From assembly GCA_016935665.1 (NCBI GenBank), contig JAFGQN010000242.1:1-64000 (forward strand): a DNA stretch of 64,000 bases, written 5' to 3'. The notes under the pieces are model-generated. The model had not been told where the DNA came from. It worked only from the letters and a program-made list of their open reading frames with translations, and did no database searches. Both the position numbers and the translations under genes were made by a program. The DNA is from Deltaproteobacteria bacterium (GTDB taxonomy: Bacteria; Myxococcota_A; Polyangia; JAAYKL01). Below are positions 9,001 through 15,695 of the stretch, one piece after another. Numbering within the stretch: the first letter of the stretch is position 1; every line of letters begins with the position of its first letter.

Positions 9001-11068
9001 TTGCAGCGTATGTCCCGCCGGTTTCACCGATACAAATGGCGATGGCTCTCAGTGCGATGACATCGATGAATGCACCCTCGGTACCGACAACTGTGATGCG
9101 CTGACCAACTGTCTCAATACAGAGGGCGGCTTCACCTGCAGCGCCTGTCCTTCAGGATACACCGATACCAACAGCGATGGCACAAGATGCGAAGATATCG
9201 ATGAATGTCAACTTGGTGCTGACAACTGTGATTCCCTTACCACCTGTGCCAATATAGCCGGCAGCTTCACCTGTGGTGCGTGCCCGTCCGGGTACACTGA
9301 CATCTACGGCGACGGGACCCAATGCGAAGATATCGATGAATGCGCGGCCGGAACCGACAACTGTGATTACCTGAACCCCTGCAACAATACACCCGGGGGC
9401 TTTACCTGCAGCGCGTGTCCTTCCGGGTATACCGATGTTTACGGCGACGGGACCCAGTGCGATGACATGAATGAATGTGTGCTGGGCGCTGACAATTGTG
9501 ATGCATTGACCTCCTGCGTCAATACAGAAGGCAGCTTCACCTGCAGCGCCTGTCCGTACGGGTATACCGACATTCACGGCGATGGCACCCAATGCGTTGA
9601 TATCAATGAATGCGAAACCGACGCCCACGACTGCGACGAACTGACCTCATGCAGCAACACTGCGGGAAGCTTCACCTGCAGCGCCTGTCCGGCCGGATAC
9701 ACCGATACCAACGATGACGGCAGTCAGTGTATCGACATTGATGAATGCACCCTGGGAACTGACAATTGCGATTCATTGACCACATGCACCAATACAGCAG
9801 GCGGATTCATCTGCAGTGCCTGTCCATCCGGATACACGGACACCTACGGCGATGGCACCCGGTGTGACGATATTAACGAATGCACAGGTGTGGCCTCTTC
9901 GAATTGTGGCGTGGGCAATGGCGGCGCCTGTATGAACCTTGGTGGAACGTTTTTATGCACGGAATGCCCCAATGGGTATGCCCTTGCGGACGACAGAATG
10001 TCCTGCGTGGAAATTGATGAATGCCTGCTGAATATGGATGCCTGCGATGAAAACGCGACATGCGAAAACACAGATGGCAGTTACATCTGCACTTGCAACA
10101 AGGGCGCCAGCGGAGATGGATTCAGCTGCACTGCAACTGAGTTCGCCGGGCTGCCAGAAGATGGCGCGGCAGTTCAGGGACAAAATTTGCCGGTATCTGG
10201 CATTGGCGAACCGGGGACTCTGGTGACGGTTGCGGTAGATGGCAAAGTGGGATGTACGGCAACGGTAAATGCCTCGGGCAACTGGGAGTGTAGTGTGGCC
10301 GGGCTCAGTGACGGCACCCATACAATTGCTGTTGAAGGCCCAAATGAAGCCGGAGAAGAGGTAACGGTTTGGGTGGACAACACCACTTCGGTGAGCAGCG
10401 CGACTCCTGCAGGCGGTAGCAGCACATTCAAGGAATCTCCCTCTGAGATAACGGGGACAGGCGAGGCTGGTGCGAGCATCGTGGCAACAATTGACGGCGT
10501 AGCGGTTTGCACCACAGTTGTAGATGCGTCGGGCAATTGGATATGCGATATTGGTCTGTCAATGGCCGGCGGCGCCCATGATATCGCCATCATTGCAACA
10601 GATGAAGCGGGCAATGAGGATACGTCTGCTTTCACATGGATCGTGGACAATACCACCACCGGCGACATCAACAAAGTTTCAGTAAACACCAATTCCCCAA
10701 CAACCGTGCTGGATGGCACTGGGGAACCAGGCGCCACCGTTACAGTAGCAGTGGATGGAACACAGTACACCACCACGGTGGATGAAACAGGACACTGGAC
10801 TGTTGAAGTGCCTACCCCGACAGAAGCCGGCGAACACTATGTTGATGTGTTAATCACAGACGCCGCAGGCAACACAAAGACTGCCAGCGAGACCTTTGAA
10901 GTGGAGGAACCGATAGATAAGACATCGATTGAAGAGTCGAGCAATTCGGTTTCAGGTGGTGTCAGCTGTTCGGTAAACGGCGCCCCCACTGGATCTAATG
11001 AAGGTGTCATTATGATATTGTTGTTGCTTGCAGGCTTATCTCTTCTTAAAAAGGGGGTAAAAAAATGA
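3086..11068 (+). CDS. Giant EGF/lectin/cadherin-like surface lipoprotein
   Basis: The 2660-residue protein starts at ATG 3086 after an AGAAAGGG site. An unusually long N-terminal region precedes a hydrophobic segment with lipobox FLQAAFISGC (Cys62). Domains in order: a beta-rich region (about 90-370); an alpha-galactosidase-NEW3-like region; a choice-of-anchor-D/HYDIN-like domain (about 470-570); a C-type-lectin fold (about 682-829, with LGA, WxxGEPN and WND motifs); five cadherin-like repeats starting INDAP (842-1316); 23 EGF-CA modules (1317 to about 2350); three bacterial Ig-like domains; and a C-terminal Cys, hydrophobic helix and KKGVKK tail like a MYXO-CTERM-type sorting signal. Ca-dependent adhesion at the cell surface is the likely role. 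The next gene overlaps by 4 bases. Confidence 0.85.
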   Translation: MGKNTRAMIWHSLQFSIKTPSWMSGEYLTISTNVFQNSPNLKTVLSLFLGIVFLQAAFISGCKESDNVNLNAISKYETDETEPEQINNSSLKMARPLYEPLSVLLGCDANSLTPSFGSNYGTSLDGGETWLVIEGDPIIVAVGSLGTMAAWSCQPDGIKRQYYDEDAWGTNIWLNGADTGAHYSTPYFSSANEFTAVSHTLTDANTITSVYQVAMGVQLTQIVTLETGDYYYNIHWELANSSGSDFTDVRFFHGGDTYFGGDDSARSWWNAESQMIYVNNSSFETSGVMGFFGGGATPAAYYFGGRYNTGNDYASSTGRLPNSADSSYVDAGYHLEWDRATLANGETWTIEATQIWTDPASLQVVPPADGYAQADQTMALSFTVHNLDAGSSATVDLAAESTDIDWTVSLDSSSITLSALEAADVSVNVTVPSDAVADDISSISLVASVDGATVAVGTSKVTVFVPDYTISPESVDFGYVLIDESDTITVTISNTGSNMEIGTIGNSNPLASPFVTANDTCSGQTLANGENCTLDVTFSPTAEADFADSFNIPVVSPLVANHIIDVAGVGSVPLSIENSSEDAVYQNGDSAVAIDSAIVVLGTENVSTAKVTIENLQTGDVLACTESDGITCSYDSGTGILTLSGNATTAAYQTVLRTVTFYNADTGASTEERVIGFAVGNALYFSGNGHFYETRNVGSPITWTDAKNAAAAATYNGLQGYLATITSLEENDFVYSKITSHTWLGASDAESEGDWKWVTGPENGTSFWSGDYSGSAVDDLFNSWASGEPNDSGGNEDYAQMYGTSTTWNDLPDSSGDMMSYVVEYGGMDGDPVLQISDNKILSINDAPVVSTSANTTATEDVEYAYDADVTDADGPSATWSLLVADTCGGAINSSSGVYTFTPAGPVPADDCVLSIQVCDSGDPELCGSETTTISITAVNDAPAISTTATTEATEDVEYSYDADVTDDDGPGVTWSVVSATDTCGGAIDSSTGEYTFTPTGPVPDASCVMAIKICDGGSPELCDTETATITITAVNDAPQISTSATTGATEAVEYTYDANMSDEDGPGVTWMVTASDTCGGVIDSSTGVYTFTAATPVPAENCVVAIQVCDGATPNLCDSETATITITAVNDAPQISTSATTEATEDVEYAYDADFTANDGPTDTWSVVSSTDTCGGQIDSSTGVYTFTPYGPVPEESCVMAIQICDGATLELCDTETKTINITQVNDAPVISTTAGTSTSEDTQYSYDANITDPDGTGATWTVTGLDTCNGIINESTGVYTFSPANPGYCVMAIQICDGGTPDLCDTETAIINISDVNECTAGIHNCDPLTTCTNTIGGFVCSACPSGYTDTNGDGTQCDDINECTLGADNCDSLTTCTNTTGAFTCSACPSGYTDTNGDGTLCVDINECTAQTDNCDDLTTCINNVGGFTCSACPSGYADTNSDGTLCVDINECSLGTDNCDSLTMCTNTAGGFTCSECPSGYTDTNGDGTLCNDINECTAQLDNCDDLTTCINNVGGFFCSACPSGYADTNSDGTECVDINECTLGTDNCDSLTTCTNTAGGFSCSACPSGYTDTNSDGTLCTDNNECTLETDNCDPLVNCINTAGGFTCGACPSGYTDVNDDGTECVDIDECVLGMDTCDALTDCTNTVGGYTCSACPPGFTDTFDDGTECMDIDECALETHDCTGLTTCINTAGSFACSNCPSGYFDTNGDGTQCDDIDECAQGTDNCDPLTTCTNSEGSFTCGACPTGYDDVNLDGTYCADIDECAEGADNCDDLTPCRNIRGSFICSLCPAGYTDVFGDGSNCLDINECKLGTDNCDSQTTCTNTKGGFTCSSCPSGYTDARNDGTHCIDINECWGDGHDCDELTTCRNTAGSFTCTACPSGYTDTWNDGTECADINECALGIDNCDSLTTCTNTVGGFTCSSCPAGYTDTNGDGTQCNDINECEANLDNCDDLTPCHNTLGGFICSVCPAGFTDTNGDGSQCDDIDECTLGTDNCDALTNCLNTEGGFTCSACPSGYTDTNSDGTRCEDIDECQLGADNCDSLTTCANIAGSFTCGACPSGYTDIYGDGTQCEDIDECAAGTDNCDYLNPCNNTPGGFTCSACPSGYTDVYGDGTQCDDMNECVLGADNCDALTSCVNTEGSFTCSACPYGYTDIHGDGTQCVDINECETDAHDCDELTSCSNTAGSFTCSACPAGYTDTNDDGSQCIDIDECTLGTDNCDSLTTCTNTAGGFICSACPSGYTDTYGDGTRCDDINECTGVASSNCGVGNGGACMNLGGTFLCTECPNGYALADDRMSCVEIDECLLNMDACDENATCENTDGSYICTCNKGASGDGFSCTATEFAGLPEDGAAVQGQNLPVSGIGEPGTLVTVAVDGKVGCTATVNASGNWECSVAGLSDGTHTIAVEGPNEAGEEVTVWVDNTTSVSSATPAGGSSTFKESPSEITGTGEAGASIVATIDGVAVCTTVVDASGNWICDIGLSMAGGAHDIAIIATDEAGNEDTSAFTWIVDNTTTGDINKVSVNTNSPTTVLDGTGEPGATVTVAVDGTQYTTTVDETGHWTVEVPTPTEAGEHYVDVLITDAAGNTKTASETFEVEEPIDKTSIEESSNSVSGGVSCSVNGAPTGSNEGVIMILLLLAGLSLLKKGVKK
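7034..9868 (+). repeat. 21 in-frame 135-bp EGF-coding repeats
   Basis: Twenty-one consecutive modules are each exactly 45 codons long, from the GAT at 7034 to the base before the GAT at 9869. Two divergent modules follow. Each module starts D-I-(N/D)-E-C, has six cysteines, and ends with a D-x-N-x-D-G-(T/S)-x-C loop. The spacing between Cys4 and Cys5 is CxxC rather than the textbook CxC; the last module (23) has the ordinary CxC. Constant length with diverged DNA sequence suggests old duplications kept by selection. Confidence 0.95.
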
Positions 11069-12810
11069 AACAGCCTGTCGAATCAAATATGAAACAGCCC
11101 TTTGTCCGAATAGCGCTCTGGATTCTATTGGCGGGTCTTTTCCCTGCACCGGCGTTCAGTCAGGATATGGCGATAAACACCCAGTCTTTTAAACCGTCTC
11201 CATTCATGAACGATTTGTACGAAGTTGAACAGGCCGAAATGATGGCGGACTGGTATCGATGGAACGGAGGGCTGTATCTCAACTACCAGAACGATCCGCT
11301 GATTCTAAAAAACAACAACAGTGGCGTTGTGCGAAAGGTTGTGGCACATCAGCTGACCGCCGATGTTCTGTTGGCTTTTAAACTGACTGACTGGATCAAT
11401 ATCGGGATGGCGATTCCCGTGCATTTGTATAAAAAAGGAGAGGGATTCACCGCGAACGATATGCCCGAAAAATTCAGCTTTGGAGATGTGAGGCTTCACA
11501 CCAAATTTCGGGTATTCAGATCTGCGTCTGAGAGATTGACTCTGGCTATTGCGCCTGTGGTCGGCTTTCCTGTGGGAAAAAGCACTGACAGTTTCTCCGG
11601 CGCCGAGGGGATGACTTTTTTGCCCCGGGTGCTGCTGGATGTTTCCTTTAACAGAGTTGACCTGTCAATCAATGGCGGCTATCGCTTCAATGATAACGTT
11701 AAAGGCGGTGGCATTGAAATCAGCGATGAGCTAAATTTAGCCGTTGGCGGTTTGTTCCGGATACTGCCCGAAAAGTTAAGCGCCATCGCGGAGCTAACTG
11801 CGTCGGCAAAAGCAAAAGATCCCTTTTCGGCCATGGCGGAGACCCCAATCGAAGCCAGAGGCGGTGTCCGCTGGTTTGCAAAAAAATGGCTGCACTTCAA
11901 CCTGGGTGCGGGAATGGGCCTGACCGCAGGATACGGCATTCCCGATTATCGTATTTTTGCAGGGGCCAAGGCGGCCATGCCGGAAGAAAAACCTGTCTGT
12001 ACCGCAGCGCAGCCACCAATTGAGGAAGCGCCTGCAGACACTGACAACGACAGCATTCTCGACGATGTGGACCAATGTCCCAATGAACCGGAAGACATTG
12101 ATGCCTTCGAAGACGACGATGGCTGCCCCGATGACGACAATGACGGGGATGGCATACCGGACGACAAAGACAAATGTCCAGCAAAAGCCGAAGATCATGA
12201 CGGCTTCGAAGACGACGATGGCTGCCCCGATGACGACAATGACGGGGATGGCATACCGGACAACAAAGACGAATGTGCTCTGGAAGTTGAAGACGTGGAC
12301 GGCTTTGAAGACACCGATGGATGTCCGGATCCCGACAACGACGGAGATGGCATCGCTGATAATGTCGATAAGTGCCCCAATGAAGCCGAAGTTGTGAACG
12401 GCGAGAAAGATGACGATGGTTGCCCGGATGAAGCTCTCAAGGTTGAAAAAGGCGCAAAGATAGACCTTGCGGGCAAGATATATTTTGTGTACGACAAACC
12501 GGAAATTCAAGCAACAAGCTTTGGCGTTCTCGACAATGTTGTCTTAACATTGAAAAACCATCCTGAAATACTAAAGCTTCGCATCGAAGGCCACACCGAC
12601 ACCCATGGGGGCAACTGGCACAATGAGCTGCTATCAAAGGAGCGCGCCAAAGCAGTTCGAAACTATCTCATCGAGAAAGGCATCGAAAAAGAACGGCTTC
12701 AGACATGGGGATACGGGGAAACCAGACCGCTGGTAAAAGACGAAAAATCCGAAGAAGACAAGGAACGAAACAGAAGGGTCGAGTTTGTTATCGTAGAAAT
12801 AGCCCCCTGA
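11065..12810 (+). CDS. OmpA-family protein with thrombospondin type 3 repeats
   Basis: The 581-residue protein should link outer membrane and peptidoglycan. Its ATG overlaps the stop of the giant gene (ATGA), so the two are translationally coupled; a second in-frame ATG lies eight codons on. A signal peptide (WILLAGLFPAPAFS) precedes a beta-barrel-like region to about residue 320. Residues about 326-458 hold Asp-rich TSP3-type Ca loops (DxDNDGDGIxD with paired Cys). The C-terminal OmpA domain (about 470-581) contains the GHTD motif, LSKERAKAVRNYL and the NRRVEF arginines that bind diaminopimelate in this family. It probably works with the upstream Ca-binding protein. Confidence in the family is high; the partnership is inference from coupling. 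Confidence 0.92.
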   Translation: MKQPVESNMKQPFVRIALWILLAGLFPAPAFSQDMAINTQSFKPSPFMNDLYEVEQAEMMADWYRWNGGLYLNYQNDPLILKNNNSGVVRKVVAHQLTADVLLAFKLTDWINIGMAIPVHLYKKGEGFTANDMPEKFSFGDVRLHTKFRVFRSASERLTLAIAPVVGFPVGKSTDSFSGAEGMTFLPRVLLDVSFNRVDLSINGGYRFNDNVKGGGIEISDELNLAVGGLFRILPEKLSAIAELTASAKAKDPFSAMAETPIEARGGVRWFAKKWLHFNLGAGMGLTAGYGIPDYRIFAGAKAAMPEEKPVCTAAQPPIEEAPADTDNDSILDDVDQCPNEPEDIDAFEDDDGCPDDDNDGDGIPDDKDKCPAKAEDHDGFEDDDGCPDDDNDGDGIPDNKDECALEVEDVDGFEDTDGCPDPDNDGDGIADNVDKCPNEAEVVNGEKDDDGCPDEALKVEKGAKIDLAGKIYFVYDKPEIQATSFGVLDNVVLTLKNHPEILKLRIEGHTDTHGGNWHNELLSKERAKAVRNYLIEKGIEKERLQTWGYGETRPLVKDEKSEEDKERNRRVEFVIVEIAP

Positions 12811-12866
12811 TATACCCTCAGATCTGCACCAGATTCATCCCGTGAACCGTTCCCTATGTCTCTGCC

Positions 12867-13385
12867 ATGTCCCTGGCCCGGGAATTTGTTTTTCCGACTG
12901 ATTAAAGAACAAAATTTCGCGTGTGCGACGCCATGCACTATGCCGCGCAGCACTGTTTTTTCATGCCAGAGGCACAGGAAGTCTGCCCTGCAAGGCCCAT
13001 TTTGCTCAATTTAGCGGCAGTAGACGCAGGAGGGCACAATGCGGATGCATTACGTGGCGGTCAAGGCTGTCGGCAGGGATTCTGTTATTCGGGCGACGGT
13101 TTACACCCGAATGGATACGCATGGCATATGTACCAGCGGGAAAGAGGACATCACGCCTCCCGCGTTTCCACTCCTTTAACGCCTGCCAATAGCTTGAAAC
13201 AAACGCTTTGTACCGTTTGATGGCGTCAATACGCAGCCATTTGTAAAGGGCGAAGAATTTGGGATTCATGCTTCGAAGCACTTCCCGCGATTTTGAGTCG
13301 TTTGCCTGGTTGGCATTGACCAGAATTCCCTTTGTATGGTGCGTCTGGTGATGAAATATGTCGTATTGGGTAAAAATTATCTGGG
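12867..13385 (-). pseudogene. Transposase remnant, copy 2 (REP-associated Y1-like)
   Basis: This minus-strand remnant encodes the same C-terminal tail as the copy at 2503-2942 (KWLRIDAIKRYK, then an extra stretch ending FPAGTYAMRI typical of the family as I recall it). The first copy is truncated before that stretch. A long internal part present in copy 1 is missing here. Both copies share CCGACTGATT and AGAACAAAATTT downstream. No catalytic domain remains. Copies 1 and 2 flank the 9.7-kb adhesin/OmpA pair in the same orientation. Confidence 0.6.
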
Positions 13386-13449
13386 CAATATCATGGCCCC
13401 CTATCGGCCGTTTTCGAGATTTGCAAAAAAAGTGAAAAAAAGTAACCAC

Positions 13450-13656
13450 GCATCTCGAAGGCTCCCATGTCGACGCACCGTTTACCAATCGCGGGTTTCC
13501 GGCCAGATCTGTCGCTTCCGTCATCGCAGCCGGACTACCGGCATTGATGCACGGCGAGTCGGAGTGCAGCGTTGTGTTTATTTCCAGGAAGGTGGGAGCA
13601 TTTCCCCAAATATCCACAGTGATACCTCTCGCAGTGCGGGTGCTGTCCTGGAACAC
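13450..13656 (-). pseudogene. C-terminal fragment of a beta-helix surface protein
   Basis: The minus-strand frame contains SPCINAGSPAAMTEATDLAG followed by NPRLVNG. This pattern is typical of the C-terminus of 'choice-of-anchor Q' or polymorphic-outer-membrane-type right-handed beta-helix proteins, where SPC(I/V)(D/N)AG is followed by D(L/I)xGxPR. There is no start or signal peptide, and the upstream part is broken by a stop and frame changes. It is a fragment joined to transposon debris. Confidence 0.5.
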
Positions 13657-13821
13657 GGGCGAGAAGGTGACCGCTTTTGTGTTGTACGGTTAAAAATTGC
13701 CTCCAACGGAGCAGCCCCAGACGATATCGCCCCTGCGGAATTGCACCTGACGCCAATGTTTTGCTTCCATTTTTTGCTGTTTTCTTTTGACTGGGAAGCA
13801 CCAGGTCCATCGGCATTGGGG

Positions 13822-15231
13822 CTAAACCTGAAAAATGGTTTGGGCGTCTTTATCCCAGTTGTCAAAAAGAAATGCCTCGTGCCTGTTGTCGGCAATCAGC
13901 CTTAGGGCAAAGCGCACCTGGTGCTCGTACAGTTCGCAAAAGGCGCCGGGCGCATCCATTCCACCGTTCATTTCGTGGGCTTCCGCCGGACACGGAGATC
14001 CACAGAAGTGGCGCAGAGCGCAGGTGTTGCATGGAGTGATAGTGTCCACATTGCGCTCGCTCACCATTTTAAATGGAGCACTCTTCAATACATCGTCGAT
14101 GTCGTCTGCAAACAGATTTCCGCCCCGAAAATGGGGCAGTCCGATGAACTCGCTGCAGGGAAACAAATCGCCATTGGGAGCCACCGCAAAGAAGCAGCGG
14201 CCGCCGCCACAGGGTGAAATGTCACACATTAATCGACGCGCCGCAGGTGCAATGATGCCCAGCAGAATGTTGGCAAAGTTAGCGACCACCAGTTTTCGCC
14301 CAGTTTTTTCATACAACTCAACACTTTTTTCCAGCGCACTGAGGTAGTACGTGGAGAGCTCGTGATCGGCCGGCTTAACCTCTCTCGCCCCTGGCAGCGT
14401 GCAGCGTACGGGATTGAGCATGCAGGTTTCAACGTTCATTTGGTGCAGCAGTTCCACTATCTGGGGAAGAACATGCATATTCTTCGTGGTGGCCGTACAA
14501 ATCACGTTGAATCGCTCATACCCGTTGAGCTTTTCAATTGCCCAAAGCACTTTGTCGTGAACGCCACCCTCGTTGGACCAGCTCTTGCGCGTCTCGTCCG
14601 TTATCGATGCCTCGTGACCGTCCAGTGACAAACCGATTCCCACCTTGTGGTCGCGCAAAAAGGAAATGGCACTGTCGTCAAGCAGCGTGGCGTTGGTTTG
14701 AATACCAAAACTAAAATCGTTTCCAAACGCCTCAATCCCTTTAAACACCGCTTCCCTGTTGAGCATTGGTTCTGCCCCGTGAAAAATAACCTGAGGGCGT
14801 CTGCCTGCGGGAACGTATTGTCCAAGATACGTGCGTAGCCGGTCCAGGGCGTCCAGCAGCTGTTTAGTGCCCATGTGCGCGCCGCTGCGTCGCATATCTG
14901 TTGGAATGTAGCAGTAACTGCAATTGAGATTACACCGTTCGGTGGGATTGAAATACACCGCCGACGGAGTCAGACCAAAGCGCAGAGTCTCCATCTCTTT
15001 GGCAAAGGTCCTTTGTTTGTCCCTGTACTCCAGCATCAGTGAGCTGCCGTTGGAAAGCACATTGGCCAGTTGATCTTTTTTTACCAATGACCAGAACGCG
15101 GTGTCCGCCGCGAGCAGTCCCATGTACGTATCGTGACCAATATCCACGGGGACAAACGACGGTCCATTGCCGCTGTTGGCCATTTGCCCCCGGGATGACG
15201 CAGCGGTTTTTCTATTGGCAGACTCGCTCAT
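13822..15231 (-). CDS. Radical SAM/SPASM peptide maturase (CbpB-like)
   Basis: The 469-residue enzyme carries the radical SAM motif CNLNCSYC (Cys100, 104, 107), which binds a 4Fe-4S cluster and SAM. A C-terminal SPASM-type region holds nine cysteines (336, 341, 346, 359, 401, 404, 410, 414, 432), as in enzymes that modify ribosomal peptides with auxiliary clusters. Its ATG overlaps the stop of a 51-codon peptide gene (ATGA). A cobalamin riboswitch lies further upstream. The likely job is post-translational modification of that peptide. I recall a described peptide/rSAM pair named CbpA/CbpB that fits, but cannot verify it here. The reaction (for example thioether or C-C crosslink) cannot be told from sequence. 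No transporter or protease gene is adjacent. Confidence 0.88.
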   Translation of the reverse strand: MSESANRKTAASSRGQMANSGNGPSFVPVDIGHDTYMGLLAADTAFWSLVKKDQLANVLSNGSSLMLEYRDKQRTFAKEMETLRFGLTPSAVYFNPTERCNLNCSYCYIPTDMRRSGAHMGTKQLLDALDRLRTYLGQYVPAGRRPQVIFHGAEPMLNREAVFKGIEAFGNDFSFGIQTNATLLDDSAISFLRDHKVGIGLSLDGHEASITDETRKSWSNEGGVHDKVLWAIEKLNGYERFNVICTATTKNMHVLPQIVELLHQMNVETCMLNPVRCTLPGAREVKPADHELSTYYLSALEKSVELYEKTGRKLVVANFANILLGIIAPAARRLMCDISPCGGGRCFFAVAPNGDLFPCSEFIGLPHFRGGNLFADDIDDVLKSAPFKMVSERNVDTITPCNTCALRHFCGSPCPAEAHEMNGGMDAPGAFCELYEHQVRFALRLIADNRHEAFLFDNWDKDAQTIFQV

Positions 15232-15383
15232 CTGTCCTCTGTTTCGGTCAGAATGTAATGGGACAATCCGGTACCACTGGCATCGCAGCTTTTGCGAAAA
15301 GCGATAACATCGGGTGTATTCTCTTTGGGAAGGTCAAGGTCACTGGTCTGCTGACGTGTCTGTTCCTGGGATGTAGCGGTCAT
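15228..15383 (-). CDS. Small RiPP precursor peptide (CbpA-like)
   Basis: A 51-residue peptide starts at the ATG at 15383. AAAGGAG at 15393-15399 (minus strand) lies nine bases before the start. Its TGA overlaps the ATG of the radical SAM gene. The N-terminal half is polar (Gln, Thr, Asp, Glu), as expected of a leader. The C-terminal part reads VIAFRKSCDASGTGLSHYIL and then a short acidic tail. A single Cys, the Gly/Ser/Thr stretch and a Tyr are candidate modification sites. There is no signal peptide or double-Gly cleavage motif. From memory the FRKSCDxxGTGLSHYIL block matches CbpA-type peptides. Overlap with the maturase and RBS quality make it very likely a real gene. Confidence 0.85.
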   Translation of the reverse strand: MTATSQEQTRQQTSDLDLPKENTPDVIAFRKSCDASGTGLSHYILTETEDR

Positions 15384-15421
15384 ATCATCAATCTCCTTTG
15401 GTGCTGTAAAACCGCTGGAGT

Positions 15422-15458
15422 GGGTTTGACAGCACGCATTGCGTTTTTGTCAAAACCC
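15422..15458 (-). promoter_or_regulatory. Hairpin between riboswitch and peptide gene
   Basis: On the minus strand GGGTTTTGACA and TGTCAAACCC can pair (about 10 bp, one bulge) around a 16-base loop. It lies between the aptamer and the ribosome binding site. No U-run follows, so it may be part of an expression platform acting on translation or processing instead of a simple intrinsic terminator. The mechanism is inferred. Confidence 0.45.
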
Positions 15459-15484
15459 TTTACCGTCAGGTCTGATGGATTACT

Positions 15485-15642
15485 GTTTCAGCACGTCTTC
15501 TGGCTTTCGGGTCAACCGAGGTGTCGCGCCTTCCCAACAGAAAGTTTCCCGTCAGTGGCTGGCCATTGGCCCTGCAGTCCTCGTTACCGATTACAGCGGT
15601 GGGTCCGCCACGGATTTTCACCGTGTTCCGTATTGCTGAAAC
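15485..15642 (-). promoter_or_regulatory. Cobalamin (vitamin B12) riboswitch
   Basis: Read on the minus strand, the element opens and closes with a perfect 9-bp P1 stem (GTTTCAGCA at 15642-15634 with TGCTGAAAC at 15493-15485). In order it shows GGTGAAAATCC (15622-15612), the CACCGCTGTAAT core, GCCACTG (15559-15553), GGGAAGGC (15535-15528) and a B12-box-like AAAGCCAGAAGACGTGCTG (15507-15489). These are the conserved blocks of cobalamin aptamers. It should bind adenosyl- or related cobalamin and control the downstream peptide and radical SAM genes. In most bacteria B12 riboswitches repress on binding. Confidence 0.92.
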
Positions 15643-15666
15643 TGTCGTTTCAATAATGTGAGGAAT

Positions 15667-15695
15667 TTTCTACGGAAAAAAAACCGCAAGGTCAA
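15667..15695 (-). promoter_or_regulatory. Probable sigma-70 promoter for the riboswitch operon
   Basis: On the minus strand TTGACC (15695-15690) and TAGAAA (15672-15667) are separated by exactly 17 bases. Transcription would start around 15660, shortly before the P1 stem of the riboswitch. Hexamer matches are 5/6 and 4/6. Confidence 0.6.

Noticed and set aside
7034-9868. Regular 135-bp repeats could be taken for CRISPR or satellite DNA.
   Set aside because: They are in frame, code for EGF modules with conserved Cys, and lack unique spacers.
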